NCBI RefSeq assembly: GCF_001665395.1
Contig: NZ_LZSG01000034.1
Span: forward strand, 1 to 64,000
Direction: 5' to 3'
DNA: 64,000 bases
DNA from: Mycobacterium sp. 1164966.3
Lineage (GTDB): Bacteria > Actinomycetota > Actinomycetes > Mycobacteriales > Mycobacteriaceae
The notes beneath the pieces are model-generated. The model did not search any database. It was given only the letters and a program-made list of their open reading frames with translations, and was not told the DNA's origin. A program made the position numbers and the translations under genes. Of this stretch, positions 55,714-64,000 are shown piece after piece; positions within the stretch are counted from its first letter, which is position 1; each line of letters begins with the position of its first letter.

Positions 55714-56916
55714 GTGCGGATTCTCATCTCAGGCGCCAGCATCTCCGGCCCCGTACTGGCCTACTGGCTCGCCCAATACGGGTTCGATGTCACCGTCGTC
55801 GAACGGGCGCCCGAGCTGCGCAAGACCGGTGGCCACGCCGTCGACCTGTTTCGGCCCGCGATGGAGATCTCAGAGAAGATGGGCGTGCTGTCGCAGATCG
55901 AAGCGCTGGCTACCGGGACGACCGAGCTGACCATGTATCGCCAAGGCGCCCGTCGACCGGCACGCATCGACCTCACCAAGGTCACCGGCGCCGCATCCGA
56001 CCGGCACGTGGAGATCATGCGCGACGATCTCAGCGAGGTCTACTTCGACGTCGGCCGGGACGATGTCGAGTATTTGTTCGGCGACTCGATCACGGCGATA
56101 TCCCCTGACGGCACAGTAATTTTCGAGCAGGGTGCGCCACGCACCTTCGATGTGGTGATCGGCGCCGACGGGCTGCACTCAAACGTTCGCCGCCTGGTGT
56201 TCGGCGATGACGCCGGGCGCACGCAGTTCCTCGGCGGGTACTTAGCCGTGCAGTCAGTACCCAAAGCGCTTGCGCGCGACGGTGAGATGGTGGTCCACCT
56301 GGGCGTCGGCCGCCTTGCCGGGATCTACACCGCGCAGCCTCTTGACGACGCGCGTGCGCTGTTCATGTTCCGCAGCAAGCAGGAGCTGCAATACCACCAC
56401 CGAGATGCCCTGCGGCAAAAGGAAATACTGCGCGAAGCATTCGCCGGGATGCATCCGCAAGTAGAACGGTGGCTCGCCCAGCTCGACGGCACGGCGTCTT
56501 TCTACTTCGACTCGATCACCCAATTGCAACTGGACACGTGGTCGCGGGGACGGGTCACGCTGGTCGGCGATGCCGGGTACTGTCCGGGACCCGCGGTCGG
56601 CGGCAGCACCAGCATCGCGGTGCTCGGCGCCTACATACTGGCCGGTGAACTGGCACAGGCAGGAGCGGACTATCCGCGCGCGTTCGCGGCCTACGAACAG
56701 CAGATGGGCGAGGCGGTGCGCCGCAGCCGCGCCTTTGCTCGCGGCGTGGCCAAGAGCATCGTTCCCAACTCCACTGCCGGGGTATGGGCGCTGACCCGCG
56801 GCGCGCAGCTCGTTTCGCTGCTGCCCACCGGGCTGACCAAGGCCGTCGCGAAGCTGAACACCAAAGGTGTGCGGCTCTACGACTCCATGCAGTTCAAGGA
56901 GTACTCACCCACTTAG
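55714..56916 (+). CDS. FAD-dependent monooxygenase, TetX-like class
   Basis: A 400-residue class A flavoprotein monooxygenase: ILISGASISGPVLAYWLAQYGFDVTVVER (FAD motif), DVVIGADGLHSNVRRLVFG (DG motif) and RVTLVGDAGYCPGPAVGGSTSIAVLGAYILAGEL (second FAD motif). The family includes tetracycline- and rifampicin-modifying flavoenzymes and many catabolic ones; no drug specificity can be claimed. Start GTG 55714, with CCAGGAGGCC upstream. Controlled in all likelihood by the divergent TetR. Confidence 0.88.
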   Translation: MRILISGASISGPVLAYWLAQYGFDVTVVERAPELRKTGGHAVDLFRPAMEISEKMGVLSQIEALATGTTELTMYRQGARRPARIDLTKVTGAASDRHVEIMRDDLSEVYFDVGRDDVEYLFGDSITAISPDGTVIFEQGAPRTFDVVIGADGLHSNVRRLVFGDDAGRTQFLGGYLAVQSVPKALARDGEMVVHLGVGRLAGIYTAQPLDDARALFMFRSKQELQYHHRDALRQKEILREAFAGMHPQVERWLAQLDGTASFYFDSITQLQLDTWSRGRVTLVGDAGYCPGPAVGGSTSIAVLGAYILAGELAQAGADYPRAFAAYEQQMGEAVRRSRAFARGVAKSIVPNSTAGVWALTRGAQLVSLLPTGLTKAVAKLNTKGVRLYDSMQFKEYSPT

Positions 56917-56920
56917 AGCA

Positions 56921-57001
56921 CTGAGACGCACAAGCACCCGTCCGCTCGGCGTGTCAGGTGCTTTTGCGTTCCCCTACCTGCGGTGTGGGCCCAGCTCGCG
57001 C
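56921..57001. repeat. Intergenic hairpin family, copy E
   Basis: GAGACGCACAAGCACCC pairs with GGTGCTTTTGCGT, then follows a tail TTCCCCTACCTGCGG..CCCAGCTCGCG shared with copy A. It lies between the co-directional FAD monooxygenase and methyltransferase genes, so it may end the first transcript. Confidence 0.65.
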
Positions 57002-57022
57002 CAATGGGCTTACCGTGAATCC

Positions 57023-57625
57023 ATGGCTTCCAAGCACACCCTCTTTCGGATCTTCTATGGCATCGGCTTCACCCCGTGGGACGGTCACCCTATCGCCCAG
57101 ACACTGCGCAACCTGGTCGAGGGAACCAGTGACACACCTCCGCTGCCCGCGGGGACGGCCGTCGACATCGGATGCGGTACCGGCGACTCTTCGATCTACC
57201 TTGCGCGACACGGCTGGAAAGTCACCGGCGTTGATTTTGTGCCGAAGGCTCTGGACAAGGCTCGCGCCAAGGCAGCGGCCGCCGGCGCTCCGGTCGACTT
57301 CGCCCAGGCCGACGTCACGAAGCTGAGCCAAGCCGGGATCGGGTCGGACTTCCAGTTGATCGTCGACAATGGCTGCCTGCACAACATGGCCGACGCCGAT
57401 CGCGACGCCTACGTCCGGGAGGTCAGCGCCGTGGCTGCGCCCGACGCCAGCCTGTTGGTCGTCGCGTTCCTTCCCGGCGGAAGGTTCGGCGTGCGAGGGA
57501 TCGAACCCGACGAAATGGAACGAAGATTCGCCTCCGGCTGGAAGCTGCTGTCCGCCGGCGAGGAGCGGGAGATGGACCGCGAGAAGACGCCCGCGCGGCA
57601 TTACCTCTTTCAGCGCGCCGTCTAG
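57023..57625 (+). CDS. SAM-dependent class I methyltransferase
   Basis: A 200-residue Rossmann-fold methyltransferase: motif I AVDIGCGTGDSSIYLARHG, motif II VTGVDFVPKALDKARAKAA, then FAQADVTKL and a motif IV-like FQLIVDNGCLHNM. ATG 57023 is chosen; the upstream frame crosses the hairpin repeat. The lack of a C-terminal specificity domain leaves the substrate open. It converges with the esterase gene. Confidence 0.85.
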   Translation: MASKHTLFRIFYGIGFTPWDGHPIAQTLRNLVEGTSDTPPLPAGTAVDIGCGTGDSSIYLARHGWKVTGVDFVPKALDKARAKAAAAGAPVDFAQADVTKLSQAGIGSDFQLIVDNGCLHNMADADRDAYVREVSAVAAPDASLLVVAFLPGGRFGVRGIEPDEMERRFASGWKLLSAGEEREMDREKTPARHYLFQRAV

Positions 57626-57630
57626 TCCGG

Positions 57631-57688
57631 CGAGCAGACGCAAAATCACCCGACACGCCGTGCGTGCGGGTGATTTTGCGTCTGCTCG
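57631..57688. terminator. Intergenic hairpin family, copy F, perfect 21-bp stem
   Basis: The left arm begins CGAGCAGACGCAAAATCACC and the right arm ends GGTGATTTTGCGTCTGCTCG; 21 base pairs match exactly around a 16-nt loop. It lies midway between the convergent methyltransferase and esterase stops. It is the best-preserved of the six copies and a strong candidate for a bidirectional terminator. Confidence 0.82.
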
Positions 57689-57697
57689 GCATAAGAC

Positions 57698-58597
57698 TCA
57701 CGCCGTCAGCAGCGGCGCCATCCAGGTCAGCTCGGCCGGCAGCTGTGAACTCCAGAAGCCGGCGTTGTGGCCGCCGGGGGAGAAGCCGCCCGCGGGCGGG
57801 TTGGGCAGCTGCGCCACGAATTGCTTTGTCGCGGCGTAGAACGGGTCGCTGTCGCCGCAATCGACCCGGATGGGGATGGACGCCAGCGCGGGCAACCCGA
57901 ACACCGAGTTCGCCGACCAGTCGTCGGCGCCGTCAAACGCACCGGGCGCCGTCGCGCCGGGCGACAGCCACAGCGCCGGGCTCACCGCGCAGATTGCCGC
58001 GGTGCGGCCCGGCCCCAGCCGGCTGCCCAACAGCAAGGCGCCGTAGCCGCCCATCGACCAGCCCAAGAACGCCACCCGTGAGGTGTCCAGATTCTGGCCG
58101 CCCAGCATCGGGATGAGCTCGTCGAGCACCATGGCTCCGGAATCCTCGCCGGAAGCCCTTTTGTGCCAATAACTTCCGCCACCGTCGACGGCTACCACAG
58201 CGAACGGCGGCAGGCCCGCGTTGACCGCCTGGGCCAAGCCCTGCTCAACGCCGCCGGCCATCACGGTGGACGCGTCGCTGCCTTTCCCGTGTAGCGCGAT
58301 GACCGGCCGCAACGGCTTGGTCTGACCCGGGGGACGCGCGATCGCCCAGTTGGTCGATATCCCGCCACGGGCGGCCGACACGAAGGAACCGGTCACCATG
58401 GTCGGCGCGGCCTGAGTAGCTGGCGCCGGCTCGAGTGGTGGCGGGGGCGCTAACGGTGCTTGGGGTCTGGTCCACGACACCGGCGCGGCGTGCGACGGTC
58501 GCGGCTGCACCAATACGTTAAGCGCATAAGCACTCACCGCGCCGACGGCGGCGCTGGCACCGAGACCGAGCACCGCGCGGCGGCTCAAGTCGGGCAT
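57698..58597 (-). CDS. Exported alpha/beta-hydrolase esterase (Rv0774c-like)
   Basis: A 299-residue esterase. The N-terminus RRAVLGLGASAAVGAVSAYAL is a Tat-type signal (twin Arg), followed by a Pro/Ala-rich linker. The core has IALHGKGSD (oxyanion), the nucleophile elbow AFLGWSMGGYGAL, DCGDSDPFY (acid) and GFSPGGHNAGFW (His). It is of the antigen-85/esterase-D-like type and matches Rv0774c by position. It diverges from a TetR gene with a nested palindrome in between. The substrate is an ester or lipid by family. Confidence 0.88.
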   Translation of the reverse strand: MPDLSRRAVLGLGASAAVGAVSAYALNVLVQPRPSHAAPVSWTRPQAPLAPPPPLEPAPATQAAPTMVTGSFVSAARGGISTNWAIARPPGQTKPLRPVIALHGKGSDASTVMAGGVEQGLAQAVNAGLPPFAVVAVDGGGSYWHKRASGEDSGAMVLDELIPMLGGQNLDTSRVAFLGWSMGGYGALLLGSRLGPGRTAAICAVSPALWLSPGATAPGAFDGADDWSANSVFGLPALASIPIRVDCGDSDPFYAATKQFVAQLPNPPAGGFSPGGHNAGFWSSQLPAELTWMAPLLTA

Positions 58598-58607
58598 CCG
58601 GATATCA

Positions 58608-58634
58608 TGCCACGGCCGTTTGGCCGAAATGGCA
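58608..58634. promoter_or_regulatory. Nested palindrome TGCCA-CGGCC..GGCCG-TGGCA
   Basis: In the 72-bp divergent gap between the esterase and TetR genes: TGCCA (58608-58612), CGGCC and GGCCG around GTTT, then TGGCA (58630-58634). The size fits a TetR operator controlling both genes. It is inferred from symmetry and position. Confidence 0.6.
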
Positions 58635-58669
58635 ATGCGGTACCACTTTCACTGGCACCATAACTAGGC

Positions 58670-59287
58670 GTGACTGCAGCGGTTACTCCGAAAGGAGAAC
58701 GTCGGCGGTACGCGCTCGTGAGCGCGGCTGCCGAGCTGCTTGGCGAAGGCGGGTTCGAGGCGGTACGGCACCGCGCGGTCGCCCGGCGAGCCGGCCTGCC
58801 GTTGGCGTCCACCACGTACTACTTCTCGTCACTTGACGATTTGATTGCCCGCGCCGTCGAACATGTCGGCATGCTCGAGGTGGCCCAGCTGCGTGCTCGG
58901 GTCAATGCGTTGTCCCGGCGGCGCAGGGGCCCGGAGACGACCGCCGAGGTGCTGGTTGAACTGCTTGTCGGGGACGTGTCCGGTCCGGGCCTCGCCGAGC
59001 AGCTGATATCGCGCTATGAACGTCACATCGCCTGTACACGTCTGCCCGCGTTGCGGGAAAGCATGCGTCGCAGTCTGCGGCAGCGGGCCGAGGCGGTGGC
59101 CGAGGCCATCGATCGTTCCGGTCGCTCGGTTCGCATCGAGTTGGTGTGCACGCTGATCTGCGCTGTCGACGGTTCGGTGGTGTCGGCCCTCGTCGAGGGC
59201 CGGGACCCACGGGATGCTGCGCTGGCGACCGTGGTCGACCTCATCGACGTGCTGGCACCCGTCGACCAGCGACCGGTGCGAATCTGA
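58670..59287 (+). CDS. TetR-family regulator (Rv0775-like)
   Basis: A 205-residue TetR protein: RRRYALVSAAAELLGEGGFEAVRHRAVARRAGLPLASTTYYFSSLDDL is the HTH, followed by a helical ligand domain with CTLICAVDGSVVSALVEG. GTG 58670 start. It corresponds to Rv0775 and diverges from the Rv0774c-like esterase, its likely target. It converges with the DUF429 gene (3 bases between stops). Confidence 0.88.
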   Translation: MTAAVTPKGERRRYALVSAAAELLGEGGFEAVRHRAVARRAGLPLASTTYYFSSLDDLIARAVEHVGMLEVAQLRARVNALSRRRRGPETTAEVLVELLVGDVSGPGLAEQLISRYERHIACTRLPALRESMRRSLRQRAEAVAEAIDRSGRSVRIELVCTLICAVDGSVVSALVEGRDPRDAALATVVDLIDVLAPVDQRPVRI

Positions 59288-59290
59288 GAC

Positions 59291-60022
59291 TCAGGCTGGA
59301 AGCGACGGCGTCACGATGTAGCCGGTGGCCAAGTTGCCATAGATGGTCACGTTGGCCGGGCAGCGTTCGGCATACAACGCCACATAGGCGCACACGACGG
59401 CGTCTATCGGATCCTCGGCCCGGCGCAGCTCACTCTTCCGCTGGGCGGTTTCGACGTTCCGGCGCAACTCGACCCAGCCCTGGTGACAGGCGACGTGCAA
59501 CGGAACGGCGGCGCCCGCCAGGTTTTCGAGGCCGTCCATGAGCAGGAGCAGCTGCGACTTGAGCTGCCCGACGTCACGGCCCGGCTTGGCCTTGTATTTG
59601 AGTGTCCGGGGCAGCCGGAACAGGGCCACCATCGCGGCGTGCGGGTAGACCTCGATGGCGCGTCGTGTGGCCTTCGACCGCGGATCCAGGTCCAGGTTCA
59701 GCGCGCGGGCCAAGCGTCCACCGCGAGGACCGTCGGCGAATTCCGGTTTACCGGTGTTGGCCGGGTGCGCGCCTGCTTCGAACCTGCGGAAGTCGCGGTT
59801 GAGCGCGGCTTCGGCGGGCCGCTGGCCGGTTGGGTTGATCACCACCAGCGGCGCATCAAAGCCGACGAGACAAGGGCCGCGGACATACGCGCTCAACGCG
59901 GCCAGCACGTCGGCGTCGTCGCGGGCGGCGCCGACTTCCACCAAGCGGCCGTGCGCGTCCACCACTGCGACACCCGTCGGATTGCGCACACCCCAGGCGA
60001 GGTCCACGCCGGCGAAGTACAC
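59291..60022 (-). CDS. DUF429 protein (Rv0776c-like)
   Basis: A 243-residue protein of the DUF429 family with an RNase-H-like start: YFAGVDLAWGVRNPTGVAVVDAHGRLVEVG, then LVGFDAPLVVINPTGQRPAEAALNRDFRRFEAGAHPANTG, RAIEVYPHAAMVALF and DPIDAVVCAYVALYAERC. The spaced Asp/Glu residues resemble a nuclease fold. It corresponds to Rv0776c and diverges from purB across 113 bases. Biochemical role is unknown. Confidence 0.88.
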   Translation of the reverse strand: MYFAGVDLAWGVRNPTGVAVVDAHGRLVEVGAARDDADVLAALSAYVRGPCLVGFDAPLVVINPTGQRPAEAALNRDFRRFEAGAHPANTGKPEFADGPRGGRLARALNLDLDPRSKATRRAIEVYPHAAMVALFRLPRTLKYKAKPGRDVGQLKSQLLLLMDGLENLAGAAVPLHVACHQGWVELRRNVETAQRKSELRRAEDPIDAVVCAYVALYAERCPANVTIYGNLATGYIVTPSLPA

Positions 60023-60135
60023 CGACCCACAGTACGGTCGCGACCGGGCAATCAGCGACGGCGCTACTCGGGGAATGCGTTGCCAGTCGCACTTTCGCGG
60101 TGCCAGAAGCCCGGCCGACCGTAAGCTGTTTGTCT

Positions 60136-61554
60136 GTGAGCATTCCGAACGTGCTGGCCAACCGGTACGCCAGCGCCGAGATGATCGCGATCTGGTCGCC
60201 GGAGGCCAAGATTGTCGCCGAGCGGCGACTGTGGCTGGCCGTTTTGAAGGCGCAAGCCGAACTGGGCGTGCCCGTGCCCGACGAAGCAGTGGCGGACTAC
60301 GAGCGAGTACTCGATGACGTCGACCTGGACTCGATCGCTGCCCGGGAACGGCTGCTGCGCCACGACGTCAAGGCCCGCATCGAGGAATACAACGCACTGG
60401 CCGGCCATGAGCATGTGCACAAGGGCATGACCAGTCGTGACCTCACCGAGAACGTGGAGCAGTTGCAGATCCGCCGATCGATGGAACTGGTCTTCTCCCA
60501 CTCGGTGGCGGTGGTGGCGCGGCTTGCCGAGCGTGCGGTGTCCTACCGCGATCTGGTGATGGCCGGTCGTAGCCACAACGTCGCCGCCCAGGCGACGACG
60601 TTGGGCAAGCGGTTCGCTTCTACGGCCCAAGAGACGCTGATTGCGATGACGAGGCTGCGGGAACTCATCGACCGCTATCCGCTGCGCGGCATCAAGGGCC
60701 CGATGGGCACCGCCCAGGACATGCTCGACCTGTTGGGTGGTGATGCCGCAAAGCTGACATCGCTCGAGCAGCGAGTCGCCGAATTCCTGGGATTCTCAAC
60801 GGTTCTGGCGAGCGTCGGCCAGGTGTATCCACGTTCGCTGGACCATGACGTGCTCTCCGCGCTGGTGCAGGTGGGCGCGGGCCCGTCCTCGCTGGCGCAC
60901 ACCATCCGGCTGATGGCCGGCCACGAGCTGGTCACCGAGGGCTTCGCACCGGGCCAGGTCGGATCGTCGGCGATGCCACACAAGATGAACACCCGCAGCT
61001 GTGAACGTGTCAACGGGCTGCAGGTGGTATTGCGCGGCTATGCCTCGATGGCGGCCGAGTTGGCCGGCGCACAGTGGAACGAGGGCGACGTCTTCTGCTC
61101 GGTGGTGCGCCGGGTTGCGTTGCCGGACAGCTTCTTTGCCATCGACGGTCAAATCGAGACATTCCTGACTGTGCTCGACGAGTTCGGCGCGTACCCGGCG
61201 GTGATCCAGCGCGAGCTCGACCGCTATCTGCCGTTCCTGGCCACCACCAAGGTGTTGATGGCGGCGGTGCGCGCGGGTATGGGTCGTGAGTCCGCCCATC
61301 ACGTGATACGCGAACATGCGGTGGCGACCGCACTGGCCATGCGTGAGCAAGGCGCCGAGCCCGACTTAATCAACAGGCTGGCCGCCGATCCGCGGCTGCC
61401 GCTGGGTCGGGATGCGCTGGACGCGGCGCTGGCCGACAAAAACGCATTCACCGGTGCCGCGGCGGAGCAGGTCGACGAGGTGGTCGCAATGGTGGATACC
61501 TTGGTGGGCCGCTATCCGGAGGCCGCCAAATACACGCCGGGCGCGATCCTGTGA
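60136..61554 (+). CDS. purB: Adenylosuccinate lyase PurB
   Basis: A 472-residue fumarase/aspartase-superfamily enzyme cleaving SAICAR and adenylosuccinate in purine synthesis. The signature is [30 protein letters not shown] and [17 protein letters not shown] carry active-site residues. GTG 60136 ([13 protein letters not shown]) gives exactly the M. tuberculosis PurB length; GTG starts further up are poor. The stop overlaps the cyp126 start (GTGA), so purB heads an operon. Confidence 0.96.
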   Translation: MSIPNVLANRYASAEMIAIWSPEAKIVAERRLWLAVLKAQAELGVPVPDEAVADYERVLDDVDLDSIAARERLLRHDVKARIEEYNALAGHEHVHKGMTSRDLTENVEQLQIRRSMELVFSHSVAVVARLAERAVSYRDLVMAGRSHNVAAQATTLGKRFASTAQETLIAMTRLRELIDRYPLRGIKGPMGTAQDMLDLLGGDAAKLTSLEQRVAEFLGFSTVLASVGQVYPRSLDHDVLSALVQVGAGPSSLAHTIRLMAGHELVTEGFAPGQVGSSAMPHKMNTRSCERVNGLQVVLRGYASMAAELAGAQWNEGDVFCSVVRRVALPDSFFAIDGQIETFLTVLDEFGAYPAVIQRELDRYLPFLATTKVLMAAVRAGMGRESAHHVIREHAVATALAMREQGAEPDLINRLAADPRLPLGRDALDAALADKNAFTGAAAEQVDEVVAMVDTLVGRYPEAAKYTPGAIL

Positions 61555-62789
61555 CGCTCGCCGGCGCTCTTTCGCGGATCGACTTCACCGATCTGGACAA
61601 CTTCGCCAACGGATTTCCGCACGAGTTGTTCGCCGTGCATCGACGCGAGGCTCCGGTGTACTGGCACGAGCCGACCGACAATACCCCAGATGCCGAGGGG
61701 TTCTGGTCCGTCGCAACCTACCCGGAAACGCTTGCAGTGCTGAAGGATCCGGTGACGTACTCGTCGGTTTCCGGCGGGTCGCGGCCTTTTGGCGGCACGC
61801 TGCTGCAAGACCTGGCCATTGCGGGCCAGGTGCTCAACATGATGGACGACCCGCGGCATGCGCAGATTCGGCGCCTGGTCAGCTCCGGGCTGACGCCGCG
61901 GATGATCCGTCGCGTCGAGGACGATCTGCGGGCCCGCACCCGACGGCTGCTGGACGCCGTGGTGCTGGGCGAACCGTTCGACTTCGTGGTGGAGATCGCC
62001 GCTGAGCTGCCGATGCAGATGATCTGCATTCTGTTGGGAGTGCCGGAATCCGAACGGCATTGGCTATTCGAGGCTATCGAGCCGCAGTTCGACTTCGGCG
62101 GCTCGCGCAAAGCGTCCCTGTCACAGTTGTCGGTCGAAGAGGCCGGGTCGCGGATGTACTCCTACGGTCAGGAGCTGATCGCCTCGAAGCGTGCGCAGCC
62201 CACCGACGACATGCTGTCGGTGGTCGCCAATGCGATGCTCGACGACGCCGACTCGGCGGCGCTGTCCGATATCGAGGTGTATCTGTTCTTCAGCCTGCTG
62301 TTCAGCGCCGGCGCGGAGACGACGCGCAACGCTGTCGCCGGCGGACTGCTGGCGCTGGCCGAGCATCCGTCGCAATTACAGGCGCTGCGTGCTGATTTCG
62401 AGTTGTTGCCGACGGCGATCGAAGAGATTGTTCGCTGGACGTCGCCGTCGCCGTCGAAGCGGCGGACGGCCACCCGCGACGTGACGCTTGGTGGACAGTC
62501 CATCGAAGCGGGGCAGAAGGTTCAGATCTGGGAGGGTTCGGCCAACCGCGACGCCGACGTGTTCGACCACGCCGATCAGTTGGATGTCACCCGAAAGCCC
62601 AACCCGCACCTGGGATTTGGCCAGGGCGTGCACTACTGCCTGGGCGCCAACCTGGCCCGGCTGGAGTTGCGGGTGCTCTACGAGGAGACGTTGTCGCGGT
62701 TCGATTCGGTCCGTGTCGTCGCGCCCGTCGAATGGACACGCAGCAACCGGCACACCGGTATTCGGCACCTGGTCGTGGAATTGCAGTGA
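61551..62789 (+). CDS. cyp126: Cytochrome P450 CYP126
   Basis: A 412-residue P450 haem monooxygenase. The I-helix oxygen motif is [15 protein letters not shown], the ExxR is in [11 protein letters not shown], and the haem Cys lies in [19 protein letters not shown]. It matches Rv0778 (CYP126) in position and length. GTG 61551 overlaps the purB stop. It binds azoles in M. tuberculosis; the natural substrate is unknown. The stop overlaps the transporter start. Confidence 0.94.
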   Translation: MTLAGALSRIDFTDLDNFANGFPHELFAVHRREAPVYWHEPTDNTPDAEGFWSVATYPETLAVLKDPVTYSSVSGGSRPFGGTLLQDLAIAGQVLNMMDDPRHAQIRRLVSSGLTPRMIRRVEDDLRARTRRLLDAVVLGEPFDFVVEIAAELPMQMICILLGVPESERHWLFEAIEPQFDFGGSRKASLSQLSVEEAGSRMYSYGQELIASKRAQPTDDMLSVVANAMLDDADSAALSDIEVYLFFSLLFSAGAETTRNAVAGGLLALAEHPSQLQALRADFELLPTAIEEIVRWTSPSPSKRRTATRDVTLGGQSIEAGQKVQIWEGSANRDADVFDHADQLDVTRKPNPHLGFGQGVHYCLGANLARLELRVLYEETLSRFDSVRVVAPVEWTRSNRHTGIRHLVVELQ

Positions 62790-63772
62790 GCAGCCGGCTC
62801 GCCGACGTCGAGCCGTCACCCGATGTGTTCGCCGCGGTGATGGCGACCGGAATCGTCTCGATAGCCGCGCGCAACCACCACTATCGGGTGATCAGTGACG
62901 CGTTGGGCGTCCTGGCCACGCTTGGCCTCGTAATGCTCGTCGTCCTGGTGGTCGTCGTCGCAGTTGCCAAGCGCTCCCTCTGGGACCTCAAGGATCCCGA
63001 TGTGACGCTGCGCTTGTTCACCTTTGTTGCGGCGTGCGCGGTGCTGGACAGCCGGCTGGCGTCCCATCGTGCGGTGTTAGAGGTCCTCGGCGTAGTGGCG
63101 GTATCCGCGTGGGTGGTGTTGAGTGTGCTCACGGTGCGCAATATGTCGGCACGTTCATGGGCGGCGCTGCGCGACGGTTCCCACGGTGCGTGGGAGCTGG
63201 GCAGCGTTGGCACTTCCGGACTTTCGATCGTGGCGGCCACCGTCGCCCGCCATGTGCACTGGTGGCTGTGGGTGGCAGTGCCCGTCTGGGTGGCGGCGTT
63301 GTGCATCTACGGGCTGATGACGTGGCTGATCCTGTGGCGGGCCGTCAGCGAGCGACAGGATCTAGACGGATTTGAGCCCGACACGTGGATCCTGATGGGC
63401 GGTTTGGCGATTGGCACGTTGGCCGGTGACATCATCCACGGCCTGGCTCCCGGCTGGCTGGCCCCTACCGTCCGTATCGTGACCGTGGTGACCTGGGTGG
63501 CAGCCACGCTGTGGATACCACCATTGATCTACTTCGGCCTGCACCGCATCAGCCGGCGGCCCGAGATGCTGCACTTCGCCGGCGTGTGGTGGGCCTTCGT
63601 GTTCCCGTTGGGCATGTATTCGGCGGCCAGCTACGCCATGTCGGCCGAGATCAATCAGCGCTCGTTGGGGACTGTTTCGCTGGTCTTCTTCTGGGATGCG
63701 TTGGCGGCGTGGGCGATTGTTGTAATTGCGGGGCTGCTGCGCGTGCTGGGGCGCGTCGCGGGTAAGCGCTAG
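62786..63772 (+). CDS. TehA/SLAC1-family (TDT) transporter
   Basis: A 328-residue polytopic membrane protein with about 9-10 hydrophobic helices. [21 protein letters not shown] at the start and [14 protein letters not shown] near the end are typical of tellurite-resistance/dicarboxylate (TDT) transporters of the SLAC1 fold. GTG 62786 overlaps the cyp126 stop (GTGA), and it is the third gene of the purB operon. Rv0779c, at the same place in M. tuberculosis, is smaller and on the other strand as I recall, so this gene may be lineage-specific here. Substrate unknown, likely a small anion. Confidence 0.85.
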   Translation: MSSRLADVEPSPDVFAAVMATGIVSIAARNHHYRVISDALGVLATLGLVMLVVLVVVVAVAKRSLWDLKDPDVTLRLFTFVAACAVLDSRLASHRAVLEVLGVVAVSAWVVLSVLTVRNMSARSWAALRDGSHGAWELGSVGTSGLSIVAATVARHVHWWLWVAVPVWVAALCIYGLMTWLILWRAVSERQDLDGFEPDTWILMGGLAIGTLAGDIIHGLAPGWLAPTVRIVTVVTWVAATLWIPPLIYFGLHRISRRPEMLHFAGVWWAFVFPLGMYSAASYAMSAEINQRSLGTVSLVFFWDALAAWAIVVIAGLLRVLGRVAGKR

Positions 63773-64000
63773 ACGCCCAACACAATCCGCTTGGCCGACC
63801 CGGGAAAGTGGGCGCCGCTAGGTCACTTTCGGCGTTGCCGATTCATCGAGCTGGCCGCAAAGGCGGCGGTGTGATATCGCCCGCGATATCGAATTAGAGA
63901 ATGCAACATGCCCCGCTTCTCGGGGAACGCGAGTGACCGGTGTGACGCAATTGCCGAGTGAAGGGCCCCGGACCCATCAGGGCATGCGGATCCTGATCCC
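63773..64000. other. Gene-free end of the window
   Basis: 228 bases downstream of the transporter, no gene seen. It holds a dyad GATATCGCCCGCGATATC at 63873-63890 (18 bp, inverted arms GATATCGC and GCGATATC), which could be a terminator or operator for something beyond the window. Confidence 0.5.

Overview
The window is high-GC actinobacterial DNA with strong mycobacterial character. It contains PrrA/PrrB, SepH, a resuscitation-promoting factor behind a ydaO-type leader, EchA6/AccD3, FprB, FadE10, CYP126 and the MoaA2/MoaD2/MoaE2/Mog/MoaC2 genes, many of them near-identical to the M. tuberculosis proteins as I remember them. No tRNA, rRNA or CRISPR array was seen. A slow-growing Mycobacterium outside the tuberculosis complex is the best guess. 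The species cannot be fixed from this window alone.

Layout. 0-3.4 kb is a decayed edge: the 3' part of an IS481-type transposase, a frameshifted DUF2293 gene, a membrane dipeptidase gene with two frameshifts, and a small secreted protein. 4-51.5 kb follows, in reversed orientation, the gene order I recall for Rv0914c down to Rv0861c: SCP-x-like thiolase, carotenoid oxygenase, VOC proteins, the Rv0909/Rv0910 toxin-antitoxin-like pair, a beta-lactamase-like lipoprotein, MBL hydrolase, echA6, accD3, prrAB, gltA2, citA, fprB, a diiron oxygenase, serC, sepH, an rRNA methyltransferase, MarR, DUF3027, MFS, fadE10, cspB, moaA2-moaD2, rpfA, moaE2-mog-moaC2, and xpb. Several genes known there in M. tuberculosis are missing at their expected places: ctpE, the ompATb/arf genes, PPE13 and PE_PGRS15. 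Others are added: a large cyclase/AAA protein, a TetR/FAD-monooxygenase pair, pdxH next to citA, and a xi-class GST-like reductase. 51.9-57.6 kb is an accessory catabolic block: Ltp-type thiolase/aldolase plus OB-fold partner, ABM monooxygenase, LLM flavin enzyme, TetR, FAD monooxygenase and methyltransferase. 57.7-63.8 kb matches the Rv0774c-Rv0778 order (esterase, TetR, DUF429, purB, cyp126) followed by a TehA/SLAC1-family transporter. The join of xpb to the Rv0774c block is what a single inversion relative to M. tuberculosis would produce.

How the genes work together. There are compact operons with 4-nt stop/start overlaps (echA6-MBL, cspB region-moaA2, moaC2-mog-moaE2, purB-cyp126-TDT, MFS-DUF2771). 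Molybdopterin synthesis genes flank rpfA, whose leader carries a CRP-like site and a ydaO (c-di-AMP) riboswitch. serC and the diiron oxygenase diverge from a region with a near-perfect CRP-like palindrome. Two unrelated TetR/FAD-monooxygenase pairs each have clear palindromic operators between the divergent genes.

The most striking non-coding content is three families of small intergenic repeats: a 58-bp class hairpin (six copies, mostly between convergent genes), MIRU-like 54-55 bp tandem units that start exactly at a gene's TAG stop codon (two loci), and a degenerate ~20-bp repeat built on GTGAATCCTGGGCTTT (three loci). All comparisons to M. tuberculosis gene numbers are from memory and not from a search.
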